Source of the DNA: Trichosporon coremiiforme
Taxonomy: Eukaryota > Basidiomycota > Tremellomycetes > Trichosporonales > Trichosporonaceae
Length of the DNA: 64,000 bases
Direction: 5' to 3'
NCBI GenBank assembly: GCA_039545355.1
Contig: BCJJ01000014.1
Span: 375,914 to 439,913 of the forward strand
Shown: piece after piece, positions 53,601-64,000 of the stretch
How positions within the stretch are numbered: the first letter of the stretch is position 1
How the letters are laid out: every line of letters begins with the position of its first letter
Program-made: the position numbers and the translations under genes
The notes under the pieces: model-generated
Told to the model about the DNA's origin: nothing
The model's database searches: none
Seen by the model: the letters and a program-made list of their open reading frames with translations, nothing else

Positions 53601-56600
53601 TGCGCTTCGGCCTTCTTGATCTCAGCCTCGACCTCCGGGTCCACAGCCTCAGCAGCCTCAGTGGCCTCCTCCTCAGCCTCTCCCTCGCCGGCAGCGTCGA
53701 CAGCAGCCTCCTCCGTCTCGCCGACCTTGGCGTCGTTCTTGAGGTCGAAGTGGAAGTTGTCGATGATGGCAGAGACGCTACGGATGTAAAACTTCTGCTG
53801 CTTGCTCTGCGGGGTACCGAGGCGAAGGAACCGCATGATGAGGCCGTTGTAGCGAGTCCAGCCGAGGTGGCCAGCGAGAACACCGATGGCAGTGATCGCC
53901 TCGTTGACGAGGTGATGGTCGGTGACGTCCGTGGAGCCGGTCAGGATGTGCTCCAGCACAGGCAGGAAGATCGTAGACAGCGTAGTCTCGCGGATACCGC
54001 CCTCGCTGACTGTGTCGCGGAGACGACGGATTGCACGTGCACGACGGTGCACCTGGATATGCCCGAGATTGACGAAGACGTCCGTCTCATCATCCTCACC
54101 CAGGAGCGGCTTCATCTCCGCGAGGACGGGGATGCCCGAGCAAGCCTTGACCGCATGCGAGAACACGGAGAGAACCTCATTACGCACGAGCTCGACCTTC
54201 GAAAGGAGGATACGGCGGAGCGCAGGGAGAACAACGGTGTTCATGGTGTCGACGAGGGGACCAGACTCGGCATCTCCGACGAGAGACGCGAACCGCTTGA
54301 GCACGGTACCAGCGTTCGAACGGATGGACAGCTCTTCGGGCTCCTGAATGAAGAAGAGCGAGGTGCGGAGGATGGGCTGCCACTCGCGGACAGTCTGGGG
54401 AAGCTCGGCCTCGGGGACGTCACAGAGCAGAGCGAAAGCGTCAAGACGCTTGTCAAAGTCGGGCTCGTCCATGCGCTTGACGCGGTAGGCGTTCAGGTTG
54501 GCAACGATCTCGATGGAACCGGCCAACGTCTTGTCGGCCTCAGCGAAGGTCTGGAGCGCGGCGATGAGAGCACGGCGAGAGGTGGGGAACCGGAGCGTCT
54601 GGAGCAGGTTGCAGATCAGGTTGTAAGACGTGTTGAAGAACTCGGACTTCGGGTTGGCGAAGTCAGGAGAGATCGAATACAGGCGCTGAAGAGTGATCAG
54701 GATGTTGACCTTCGCCTTCTCCGGAACCTGGCGACCGCTCTGCTTCAGCATGGGGCCGAGGAGCGCGGCGAGCTGCTGAGCCTGCTTGCCATCAGTGACG
54801 ACTGCGGACAGGCGAGAGAGAATGCCGAGGAGACGGCGCATGATGTCCTCGTTGTTGGAGGCACGGAGGTTCTGGACCAGCATGATGATGTGGTCGATGA
54901 GAGGGCGAACATGCGGCATGAGAACCATCTCAGTGACCTCGGGCTCGTCCTCGAATAGGAGCGAGTCGAGGATGTCGAAGACGCGTCCGATGACTGCCGG
55001 CTTGACCTTGATCGCGGTCATACAGGCGAAGACCTTGGGCAGTGTGCGGTCGTCGAACTCGATGAGCGAGGGCGCAGTGTCCGGCGAAGCAGCCAGAGCC
55101 GCGATGAGGTCGAGTGTACCCGAGGGAGCCTGGGTGTTCTCGACCTCGAGAAGCTGAAGACGAGGAGAGATGATACCCTTGAAGATCGAGGGAAGGAAGG
55201 GGCGGAAGTCGTACTCAACGACGCGGGAGCGCAGGAACTGGACGAGACGCTTGAGACCGGTCGAACGCAGAGCACGGAGCGGAGCAGCTCCCTTGTCCTC
55301 CTTGTCGTCTTCCTCTTCCTCCTCCTCCTCCGCGTCCTCACCCTCCTCCTCGATAGCAGCCTTCTCACGGTCGAGGCCCTCCTGGGCCTGTCGGACGATG
55401 ACAATTACGGTACCGACAAGGCGAGACCAGTATTGCTCAGTCTGAGGGGCGAGGTACCGGAGGACGTCCTGAAGGAAGGACAGGAAACCAACCAGCTGAC
55501 GACCAGGCGCCACAATGGTCATGGTCTCGAGCTCCTTGGGAGCGACGTCCACCTGTCCGCCGAGCGGGTCAAGCATGAGGTCGATCAACGTCTTGAGCTC
55601 GTCGGGAGCACAACCGCTGAGAGCGGTGAGAACAGCCTGCTTCCTCGCTCCTTGGCCCTGGGCGGTGCTGCTGCGCGCGCGGCGCGACATCATGATACCA
55701 TAGAGCACACGGATCACAACATCGATAAACTCATGGCGGTGCATGGGCTCAATGACCTCCGAGTCGGTGCCGAGGTTCATGTGGGTGAGCTCATCGCGGA
55801 ACTTGGACTCCTCCAGCAGGTTCTTGAGACGCTCGCTGTACGGAACGAGGTTCGGCGACTTGTAGGTAAGGAGACACTTGAGCGCGATCGACTGGATCTT
55901 GACCTCTCCCTTCGACAGGAGGTTGATGTACAGCGCGTGCAGGTCCGAAGAGCGGTAGGAAGCCTTGGGGTTGACAAACTTGGCGCAGACCTCGAGGAAA
56001 GCGATGGTCCGAGTCTGCAGAGCACGTGTCGAGAGGTGCGAGAGCTGAACCTGCGCCTCGCCCGTCTCAACTCCAGCAACAGCAAGAGCGACAGGGACGA
56101 AAACACGGGTGTGCTTCTCGACCATAGACGGGTAGGAGGTGCAGACGGCGAGGAGCTGAGTCTCGTAGCTGATGACGTCCAGGCGGTCACGGGAAATCTG
56201 GCCAGAAATCTCGGCAACATCGAGCTTGGCGGTGTCGTTGGTCTCCTGCCACGTACGGACGGTAGCGGATCGTCCCTTCACTAAGCTGTTACAGCGGAAC
56301 TCGGCGCTCTCCTCGTCGTCATCGTCGTCGTCCTTCTGCTCCTGAACCCGTTGCCTCGTCCAGTCGGGATAATCTACACCAAGATCCGGCATAATGGCCT
56401 GCTCGGTGAGGATGGTCTTCTGGACCTCTCCCCAAACAATCGCCCACAGGCTCTCGGCATCATCCTTTTTGCTCTTCGCAAGTTCAGTCAAAGCTGTAAC
56501 AGTCTCAGCCCAGACTGGTCGGAAGTTGACCTTGAGCTGGGCAACGAGGTACGTGATGGCGGCCTTGACTGTTCGCTCCAAATCCTCGCCAGCATCTTGC

Positions 56601-58779
56601 ACGCCCTGGATAGACCGTCCAAGTCGCGCAATGTTGGCTGTTCGTTCACGGACATTCTTCAAAGACATCTCCGAGTTCTCGACGAGAAGACAGACATCCC
56701 ACATCGCGGCCGACTTCTCAGAGATCGGACGAGCGTAGAGAGCGAGGATCCTCAGGGAAGACAAACGCAGCAAGGAGTCGGCCGAGAGCAGATTCGGCTC
56801 GAGGAGGTCAAGAACGCCGCCGTCCAGCTTGGCCGCCTCAGGCCAATGGTCGATGAACGCGGCAGCTTGCTCGAGGACTTCCCGGCTCCAGTGCCACTTG
56901 TAAATGAGCACGTTAAAGAAGTCGTTGTCGATGAAGAACTCCTTGACCTTCTCGGAGCAGTCCTTCGGGCCACGGAGGATGAGACCGTAGACGCTGCTGA
57001 GGATCCGACCTACAACATGCGAGTTGTTCCAGACACCCTCCTCGTCCCAGTTCTCCTGCGCCTCCTCATCCGTACCGTCCACAAATCGGCCCATGATACT
57101 GATCAGCGGCTCGACGAAATGCGTAGCCTCTCCGGCGAGGTAGGGGAGTAGCCTCAGGACCTGTCCGAGAAGACGGCGGTCGTCAGTGTCGAGGGTAGAG
57201 TCCGCGAGCTTGGTCAGGACATTCGTGAGAGCGGCCACCAGAGCCTTGCGCCATCGTCCACCTTGCACATTGGAAAGACCACCGGTCAGGAAGCCGGCAG
57301 AAGCGAGATTGTTCAGGAGCACAAGCGTCGGCAGCGGGTCGCTCTCAAGTCCGCCGAGAGCCGCCTTGGTGATGTGCGCGAGGAGGAACTGCTCGACACC
57401 GGGCCACTTGAGCGCGATACACATGTTAACGAACGCGAACGCCTCAGTGGTGTCCAAGGCGCCCCAGAGAGCACTGATCAGTCCAACACCGGGGCTGAGC
57501 CACTCAGCGAGCTTGCTGGCAGCCAGCGAACCAACGATGGACGAGACCAGCGCCATCCTCCAGTTACCACGGCTCACCCGCTCCTCCTCCTTGAGCTTGC
57601 CCGAAGTCGTGGCCTCCTTCAGCTTCGGAATCAGCGACTGGAGCTTGAGCATGGTAGGCTTGAACAGGGCGGATGGGAAACGCTTGCCTTTCCTCGTGTA
57701 CAGGAACGTCGAGAGAATCGTGAGCATCGCGGTCGACGAGCTGAAGTCAGTCGAGTTCTTGGACTTGGACGACGCGGCCTTCGACTTCGGCTCCAGACGC
57801 TCCAGAACCGCCTCGACGAGGGGCGCGGTCTCGCTGGATGAGCAGTGGTGGACGAGAGCCGTCGTGACACGGCGCATGGTCGTCGTCGTCTCCTCGGTAG
57901 GGTTGGTGACGAGGTCATCGAGAAGAACTGTGTAGATAGGGAGAGCACGGGAGTGGAGATGGCCCTGCGTTCCCTTCATGCTGTTCGCCCAAACAGCCTC
58001 GAGACCCGGCGACGAGTCCTCGAGGAGCACATGCATGACCCGCTGGAGAGCGTCTCCGCGAGCCTTGCGGAGCACACCAGCCCATGCATCGGCAATACAC
58101 TTGCGGACGTAAGCCTTGTTCGAGCCGGGGACGAGGTAGCCCTTGACCGAGTTCCAGGTGTCTCGCAGGACCTTGACGTTGTCGGTCTTGAGCAGCGTAG
58201 GGGCGATCGTTCGGAGGACGAGCGAGATGGTCGAGTACGCCTTCTCGACGAGTTTCGGCTCCAGCGCACGCAGAGCTCCAACACGAGCAATCTCGGAGAT
58301 GGTAGCCGGCACATATTGGACCATCTCACCCAGGCACGTCTCGTACAGCGCCTGGATGAGGCAGAGAGCGGACTCGAGTCCAGAGTTCGCATTGTCCTGG
58401 CCGCCCTTGAGCTGAGAGAGGAACTTGGTGAAGATTTCGGTGATGGGGGCGAGGTTGAGTAGGGTCATGGGAAGTGTCCGCGTGAGAGGGATGAGCTCCT
58501 TGGCGAGAGCCTGGTACGGGAGAGTGAGGTCGTGCAGCTCCAAACGAGAGAGCTCGACTGTGACCGGCGTCTTCTGACAAGTCAGCATACACCTCTGCTA
58601 AGTACTTACGCTTTGCTCATCCTCGGCAAAGTCCTCCTTCTCCCAAGAGAGACCCTTGGTCTTTCCGACATCGACAGAGATCGCATTCAGCTTCTCATTG
58701 TAGGTAGCGAACTGCGATGTCAGCTGGGCACACGAGGATGGGAGCTTACCCTAAAGCGCTTCGCTGGTGGTTCAGTCAT
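50669..58779 (-). CDS. UTP20: U3 snoRNP/SSU processome HEAT-repeat protein Utp20
   Basis: Utp20 (DRIM) is a giant helical-repeat protein of the small-subunit processome in the nucleolus, needed for 18S rRNA maturation. Three exons (58779-58750, 58711-58610, 58573-50669) give 2,678 residues, close to the usual length. The start reads MTEPPAKRFRFATYNEKLNAI, a typical Utp20 N-terminus reached only after splicing the two small introns. The body is HEAT-like repeats, with a central DRIM segment around LHALYINLLSKGEVKIQSIA. Acidic loops occur near residues 1100 and 1710 and a longer one near 2490. The C-terminus is very basic and ends RKTFTKRKARKDFRDQ and KKRKTNAFMDHKRAKRRM, a known feature used in RNA or nucleolar binding. 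The long last exon of 7.9 kb has no intron. Confidence 0.93.
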
Positions 58780-59065
58780 GTTGGGCAACCGGAAGATCGG
58801 AGAGCACAGTGTACCCTCTGTTCGTCTTGCTCGACAATCCGACTGCGATGAGGTGAGTAGAGCGAGGTGGTTGTAGTGTTACAGTGGTGGGAGCGGTCAA
58901 TAACAGAGGGTGGCCAGCTCCTGTCCGAAATCTTGATCGAAGTTCATCACTTTCCCACGGCCGCCGACAGACCTCCACCCGTGCCTGGCAATGCCGCACC
59001 AAGAGTCATGTCCACATCGTCGCCGAAGTGACTATTTCGTAGCTGCTTCCAACACATCAGCAAAA

Positions 59066-60038
59066 ATGAGCGCCAAGCGACCCTCCCCCGTGCTTCCCAA
59101 TGCCATGCCATGGCCGATTTTCGAGAGGCTTCGTAACAAGCGCGTCGTCCTGGCGTCGGGCTCTCCGCGGAGAAAGGACATCCTGGAGAACGTCGTGGGT
59201 ATCCGTTGAGCTGCACCCCTCAGTTCGGCAGCTAACTTGCAGGGCTTCCGGCCAGAAATCATCCCCTCGACGTTCGCTGAGGACCTGCCGAAAGGCTCGT
59301 TTGACAAGCTATCCGATTACCCCATTGCCACGGCTGGAGAGAAGGTACGGCGCTGCTCGTTGTTCAGTTCGCAAGCTGACATCAGGCGATGGAGGTCTAC
59401 GAGCGCCTGATCCGGGAAAACGACGCGGACCCCGCTGACATCGTCATCAGCGGTGAGTAAACCTGCATAACTGCGCTGACTCTCAGCGGACACTGTCGTC
59501 ATCTTTCCTCCGGAGAAGGACACGGCCGAGGGTGGCAAGTACCATGGCGAGCACTCTGAGATCCTCGAGAAGCCGATCAACAAGGAGGAGCAGCTGCGTG
59601 CTCTCGACCTCATGGCTGGTCGCGAGTGCGAGGTCGTCACCGCTGTTTGTGTTGGTGAGTTTTCTTCGGGACTCTCCTTAGCTGACACCAGTGTACCCAA
59701 CTGTCGAGTCGCCCGGCTTCAAGCTGCAGAGCATCAGTGTGTCGACGATCGTGCACTTCTTCGACTATCCCAAGAGTGTTATCAAGGCGTACATTGACAA
59801 CGGCGAGGGTATCGATCGCGCCGGTGGATTTGCTATCCAGGTGAGCTTCCTTATACCTTTCCTCAAGCTGACGTGCAGGGTCTCGGCGGTCTCCTGATCG
59901 AGAAGATCGACGGCAGCTACGACAACTGCGTCGGGTAAGTCTGATCTGTCGGACGCAACTGACCCCAGATTCCCCGCGTCGCACTTCTGGAAGTGGATGT
60001 CCGACCTGGACGACGAGGGCGTGTTCGAGTACGTATAG
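59066..60038 (+). CDS. Maf-type nucleotide pyrophosphatase
   Basis: Maf proteins hydrolyse nucleoside triphosphates, especially modified or pyrimidine ones, to monophosphates. Seven exons with introns of about 35-45 nt are read from MSAKRPSPVLPN to stop at 60038, giving about 245 residues. The family loop VLASGSPRRKDIL is near residue 28, EIIPSTFAEDLPKG follows intron 1, ISADTVVIFP crosses intron 3, and GRECEVVTAVCV, VIKAYIDNGEG and GAGGFAIQ-like (here RAGGFAIQGLGG) complete the site. Similar domains form the N-terminal half of human ASMTL and yeast YOR111W. It is divergent from UTP20 with 286 bp between starts. Confidence 0.9.
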
Positions 60039-60095
60039 ATGGTGACATCTACCTACATAGAGATACAGGATGGAATCCTACTTTCTAGAGCTACT

Positions 60096-61339
60096 TTATG
60101 ACAGTGTGATAGTGCGCTTGTCGTCCACGAGCTTCTGCTTCCGGTGCTCGTAAATCGCGAACACCTCCTCACGCTCGTGGTAGTCCTTGCCCTTGACGAG
60201 GATGCCGAGACCCTCGACGTTGGAGGCACCGCCGACGACGAAGGGCCGCTGGCCCGCGAGCATCTCGCCGCCGTCTTTGACCGGGTCGAGCGTGTAGATG
60301 ATCTCGAGCGCGGAGAGGACACCGCCGTACGCGTACGAAATGCCCGTGTCGATGACAATCACGTCGCCGTTGCACCTCGACCTGGAATGTCAGCTAGAGG
60401 AAGAACGATTTCAGCTAACACGATGTGTTCAAAGTTGGGCGTGTGTCCGCCAATGATGCGCTTAACACCGGTCTTCTCCTTGATGGTGTCCGCTTGCTTG
60501 CAGACCTGCTTCTCGTCGGGGCTCTGCGCGAGGCCGCGCGACCACAACGGTCCGCGCTGGGAGTACAGCTCCGCCTCCTCTGGCGTTGTACCCTTGGGCA
60601 GTCCCTCGTACTGGTTGGGCGGGTGGGGCTTGGCCATCGGCGGCGTAAGGGCGCGCTCGAGGAGCGAGTGGCCGAGCTCATTGATCTTGTCCGGGAACGG
60701 CGCCAGGAAGGGGAAGTACGGGTTCAGGCTTCCGTGGCTGAACGAGTATGACGGCGAGACGTCATAGGGCGACATGGCGACCTTGGCCGCGACAGAGTAG
60801 TTCGCGAGCCACTCGGCACCCAACCAACCCGTGCTCTCCATGTCGGCGATGCGCTGCTTGTACCCGCCCCAGTGCTTGATGTCGGCGTTCGTGACGTAGC
60901 GCCAGTCACCCAAAGCGTTCATGTACTCGTGGTTGCCGAGAACGCTCACGACGCGGCCGCCAGCGACGTCCGCCTCGGTCCGCAGACGCTGGAACAGCTT
61001 GTAAATGTCCAGAGCGAACGTGCCGCGGTCGATCTCGTCGCCCGTCTGCACGAGGATGTCGCTGCCCGCTTTCCAGTGATGCTTGTCGTCGATGATTCCT
61101 GCCATCTGGAGTACCTTGTACGTGTTTTCGATGTCTGGGGTGAGCTAGTCGGACACACCTTAGCACTCACCGCCGTGCAGATCGCCGACCGCGACCAGAC
61201 GCTGTCGGTATGCTCCCGGCGGTGCCGGGGAGGGCTGGTCGGCCTGAGCCTTCTTGTGCGAGCGCTCAAAGAAGAACACGACGCATACCACGACCACGAG
61301 GGCCAGGTATAGCGCTCTCGCGCCTGTCGACGTCGGCAT
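60096..61339 (-). CDS. Shewanella-like (SLP) metallophosphatase, membrane-anchored
   Basis: A calcineurin-fold serine/threonine phosphatase of the Shewanella-like group found in plants, fungi and protists. It starts MPTSTGARALYLALVVV with one membrane anchor (LVVVVCVVFFF, about residues 14-25), placing the enzyme on the lumenal or outer side. Metal-binding motifs are GDLHGD, GDEIDRG, GNHEYMN and GGHTPN, all intact. Three exons are inferred: about 61339-61165, 61138-60379 and about 60378-60096 after a short intron at the SRCNGD junction. A Tyr-rich ISYAYGGVLSALEI block follows the last motif. Total is about 390 residues. It is convergent with the Maf gene. Confidence 0.87.
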
Positions 61340-61609
61340 TGTGATTGAGTTGTGGCGATGAAGAGGTCGCAACAGCCATGGGCGATCGGGTGGAGGGCCT
61401 GGACGGTCTTGAGGGCGTCACTCTTGGCTTTCCTGTCAGGTACGACGCCCTTATCCGGGTGACCCTGAAAACAATGGTTACCGCGGCGCGTCGATCCGGG
61501 CACAGCAAGCGCAGCACCGAGGGTCGGAGCGCACACGCTCTTTCGCATGCAAGATGCCAGTTTGTTACATGCCATGCTAAGTTTATATATGCTACTATGG
61601 TAGAGATAT

Positions 61610-64000
61610 CTAAGAGCCGAACGTCTGCGAGTTCTTGATCGGCCGCTTCTGCTTGCTGAGACGCCACGAGTCCTTGCTCTCCGCGAAACGGTCGAACAGC
61701 GGCTCGATTTTCTCCTTCTGCTTGCGCTTCGAGATGCGGTTCTGGTCCGCGACCTTGAAGAACGTCGGCGCGACCTCGGACAGCCACTTCGGCTCGATCA
61801 CCGTCACCTGGGACATGTACTCCTCTATTTTGTTAGATTTGTCCCTTGAACGTTCGGCTTGCTACTCACTGCTTGTAAGAATCAACTCGTAGTAGATGCA
61901 CCACTCAGGCGGGCGCTGGAACAGCGCCGAGGATGGGTGGATCGAGACCGGCGTACCCTCGACAAGTGTCTTATATCCCTCGACCGGGTCCTTCTTCGCC
62001 GCGTTTCGGAAGAAGCCCGAGCAAATGGCCATGCGCACGCGGTTGTAGTTGGTGCCACACGATACGAGGTCGTGCTTGTATCGATCCATGATGCCGACGA
62101 GCTGTTTGCGCACGTTCTGCGCCGTCTTGAGCGCACGAGTGTGGACAAAGTTCTCGAAGCACCACGGGTTGCTAAACTTGGACGCCTTCCAGCCGTTGTA
62201 CACCGCAAGGAGGGTGAGAAGGTCTCCCTCGGGCTGATGGAACTTCGCCTTCTTCGCGTCCGCTTGCTGCTGCTTGTCCTTCGGGCGGTAGAAGATCTGA
62301 CCACCGGCCTGAAGCATGGACACGATGGTCAGAACCTCCTCGGAACAACCGTAGTCGACAGACTTGATCAACACCTTACACAGCGAGGGGTCGAGAGGGA
62401 AGTCGGCCATCTTGCGACCCACCCTGGTGAGGAGACCTTCGTCATCCAGGGCACCGAGGGCGTACAGTTGCTCAAGCGCAGTTAACATGGTAGCTGCGGG
62501 CGGCGGGTCCATGAAGTCGAAGTTGATCAGATCGTTGATGCCCATCGCCTTCAGCGTAAGAATCGTGGACGCCAGGTTGGTACGCTGAATCTCAGGAATC
62601 GGGTTCGGCAACATCTCGTTGCGGTACGCGATCTCAGTGTACAGGCGGTAGCACTTGCCGGGACCGGTTCGTCCAGCACGGCCGGAACGCTGTCGAGCCT
62701 GCGCCTGCGAGATGGGGGTGACGATGAGCGAGTCCATACCCAGCTTGGGGTCGTAGGCGTTCTGCTTGGAGAATCCGGGGTCGATGACGTAGTAAATACC
62801 ATCGATGGTGATACTCGTCTCCGCGATGTTGGTCGCAATAACACACTTACGCGCACCCGGAGGTGGCGGGTCGAAGATCTTGGACTGCATCTCCGAAGGC
62901 AGAGCGGCGTATACGGGAAGGATGATCAGTTCTGGCACCTGCGGCCCGAGTGCCTTCACTCGTTCGTACAGCACCTCGCAAGCTGTGTCGATCTCTTCTT
63001 GACCAGTCAGGAAGAGCAGAATGTCTCCCGGAGGCTCCATCAGATGGATCTGGAGAATAGTGATGAGCGACGCCTCTAGGTAGTCGGGCTCGGGGTCCTT
63101 CGTGTAAAGGATCTCAACGGGGAACGTTCGTCCGGGGATGGTGAAGATAGGGCATCCCCAGAAGTACGTCGCGAACTTCTCGGCGTCGAGCGTGGCTGAC
63201 GTACAAATCAACTTGAGGTCCGGGCGGCGCTTGCACGCCTTCTTCATCAGACCGAACAGGACGTCGGTGGCAATCGTGCGCTCGTGCGCCTCGTCCAGCA
63301 TGATGACCGAGTAGCGAGACATGTCGGGGTCGATGAGCAGTTCACGCAGCAGCATACCGTCTGTCATGAACTTGATCTTCGTTTCCGGCGACGTCACGTC
63401 CTCGAAACGAACGGTGTAACCGACCTCGGAGCCGAGACGGCATCCAACCTCCTCCGAAACACGCTTGGCGACGGATACAGCGGCGACTCGACGGGGCTGC
63501 GTACATCCAAGCTTGCCGTGCTCCAGCAGACCATCCTCGGCCAGGTACTGGGCGATCTGAGTCGTCTTACCAGATCCCGTGTCTCCGACAACAACGAGAA
63601 TCTGGTTTTCCCGGACAGCCTTCACAAGCTGGTCGCGCAGCTTGTAGACGGGCAGCGAGCGACGCTGCTCAGCAATGCTCATCGTGGTGATTCTGCCGAA
63701 AGTCGTCGACTTGTTTGCCTTCTTCCAAGCAGGCATCTGCTGTTGACGCTGTCCCTGCTGGTTCGTGCGCAAGTCTGCGGCGAACTGTCGGTCGGAAGCC
63801 TGAGCCATAGGGTCCAACCACGGCGTGGCCAGGTTCTTAGCCTCCTTGTCCGCCTGCTCGTTGGCCTCCATGCGACGCATCTCCGCTCTCTCCTTCGCAA
63901 GTTGTCCTCCGGCGAGAGCTGCTCGGTTAAGCGATCCGTCCGGCGCCTTGACGATCTTGACGGGCGAGATGTCGAGCGTGATCTTGGTCTGTCCGGCAAG
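61610..64000 (-). CDS. PRP22: DEAH-box spliceosomal helicase Prp22 (N-terminus beyond window)
   Basis: Prp22 (DHX8) is the ATPase that releases mature mRNA from the spliceosome and proofreads exon ligation. The visible part includes [21 protein letters not shown], Walker [32 protein letters not shown] (DEAH box), [41 protein letters not shown], and motif [12 protein letters not shown]. Then come the HA2/winged-helix region and OB fold, with [16 protein letters not shown] and [12 protein letters not shown] short intron near 61820-61875 gives [12 protein letters not shown] before the C-terminal [11 protein letters not shown] tail and stop. The block [14 protein letters not shown] and the [14 protein letters not shown] segment fit Prp22 better than Prp2, Prp16 or Prp43. 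The 5' part with the S1 domain lies past base 64000. Confidence 0.95.

Noticed and set aside
51341..54958. Open frame of 1,205 codons on the plus strand, antisense to UTP20
   Set aside because: It lies opposite the UTP20 exon and its Leu/Glu/Asp/Arg-rich, repetitive product is what GC-rich codon bias produces on the reverse strand. No family motif or splice structure supports it.
1..64000. Transposon, phage, CRISPR or secondary-metabolite cluster
   Set aside because: No transposase, reverse transcriptase, terminal repeats, spaced repeats or clustered biosynthetic enzymes were seen on either strand.

Overview
This window looks like nuclear DNA of a basidiomycete yeast, most likely a tremellomycete of the Cryptococcus/Trichosporon type. 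The reasons are that genes are packed head to tail on both strands, most are cut by many tiny introns (about 35-65 nt, donor GTGAGT or GTAAGT, and a CTGAC or CTAAC branch site only a few bases before the AG), coding DNA is GC-rich, and the proteins match fungal or eukaryotic housekeeping families. The species assignment is an inference. I find no plasmid, phage, CRISPR, rRNA, convincing tRNA or transposon sequence.

Layout, left half: PMS1 mismatch-repair endonuclease (minus, runs off the left edge), GPI19/PIG-P (plus), an acetolactate decarboxylase (minus) with a GGAA microsatellite in its upstream region, a 1.6 kb gene-poor stretch, MsrA (minus), the trifunctional histidine enzyme HIS4 (plus, intronless), MAK11 and mitochondrial ribosomal protein mL44 (both minus), a mitochondrial rhodanese (plus), a second gene-poor stretch, an UNC-45/She4 myosin chaperone (minus), an unrecognised coiled-coil protein (plus), exosome subunit RRP43 (minus), SAGA subunit HFI1/ADA1 (plus), a Cak1-like kinase (minus), NSE4 of the SMC5/6 complex (plus), a PPIL3-type cyclophilin (minus) and an unrecognised membrane protein (plus).

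Layout, right half: an ARO8-type aminotransferase (plus), RAI1/DXO decapping nuclease and a MOB4/phocein with a long tail (both minus), TFIIA small subunit TOA2 (plus), NFU1, a large mitochondrial AAA ATPase and a membrane short-chain dehydrogenase (all minus), a secreted or ER beta-helix protein with a C-terminal membrane anchor (plus), an LYRM5/ETFRF1-like LYR protein with one unusually long intron (plus), the 2,678-residue ribosome-assembly factor UTP20 (minus), a Maf-type nucleotide pyrophosphatase (plus), a Shewanella-like metallophosphatase (minus) and PRP22 helicase (minus, N-terminus beyond the right edge).

The genes do not form a pathway cluster. They serve DNA repair, ribosome assembly (MAK11, UTP20, RRP43), splicing (PRP22, PPIL3), transcription (HFI1, TOA2), mitochondrial function (mL44, NFU1, rhodanese, LYRM5, AAA ATPase) and metabolism. 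Many adjacent genes are divergent and share short promoters. I see no clear new multi-gene system. The best candidates for unexplored biology are the beta-helix membrane protein, the coiled-coil orphan, the MOB4 tail, the long N-terminus of the AAA ATPase, the bacterial-type acetolactate decarboxylase and the structured 513-nt intron in the LYR gene. Exon joins were deduced by eye from reading frame, splice signals and protein family conservation; internal boundaries may be off by a base or two.
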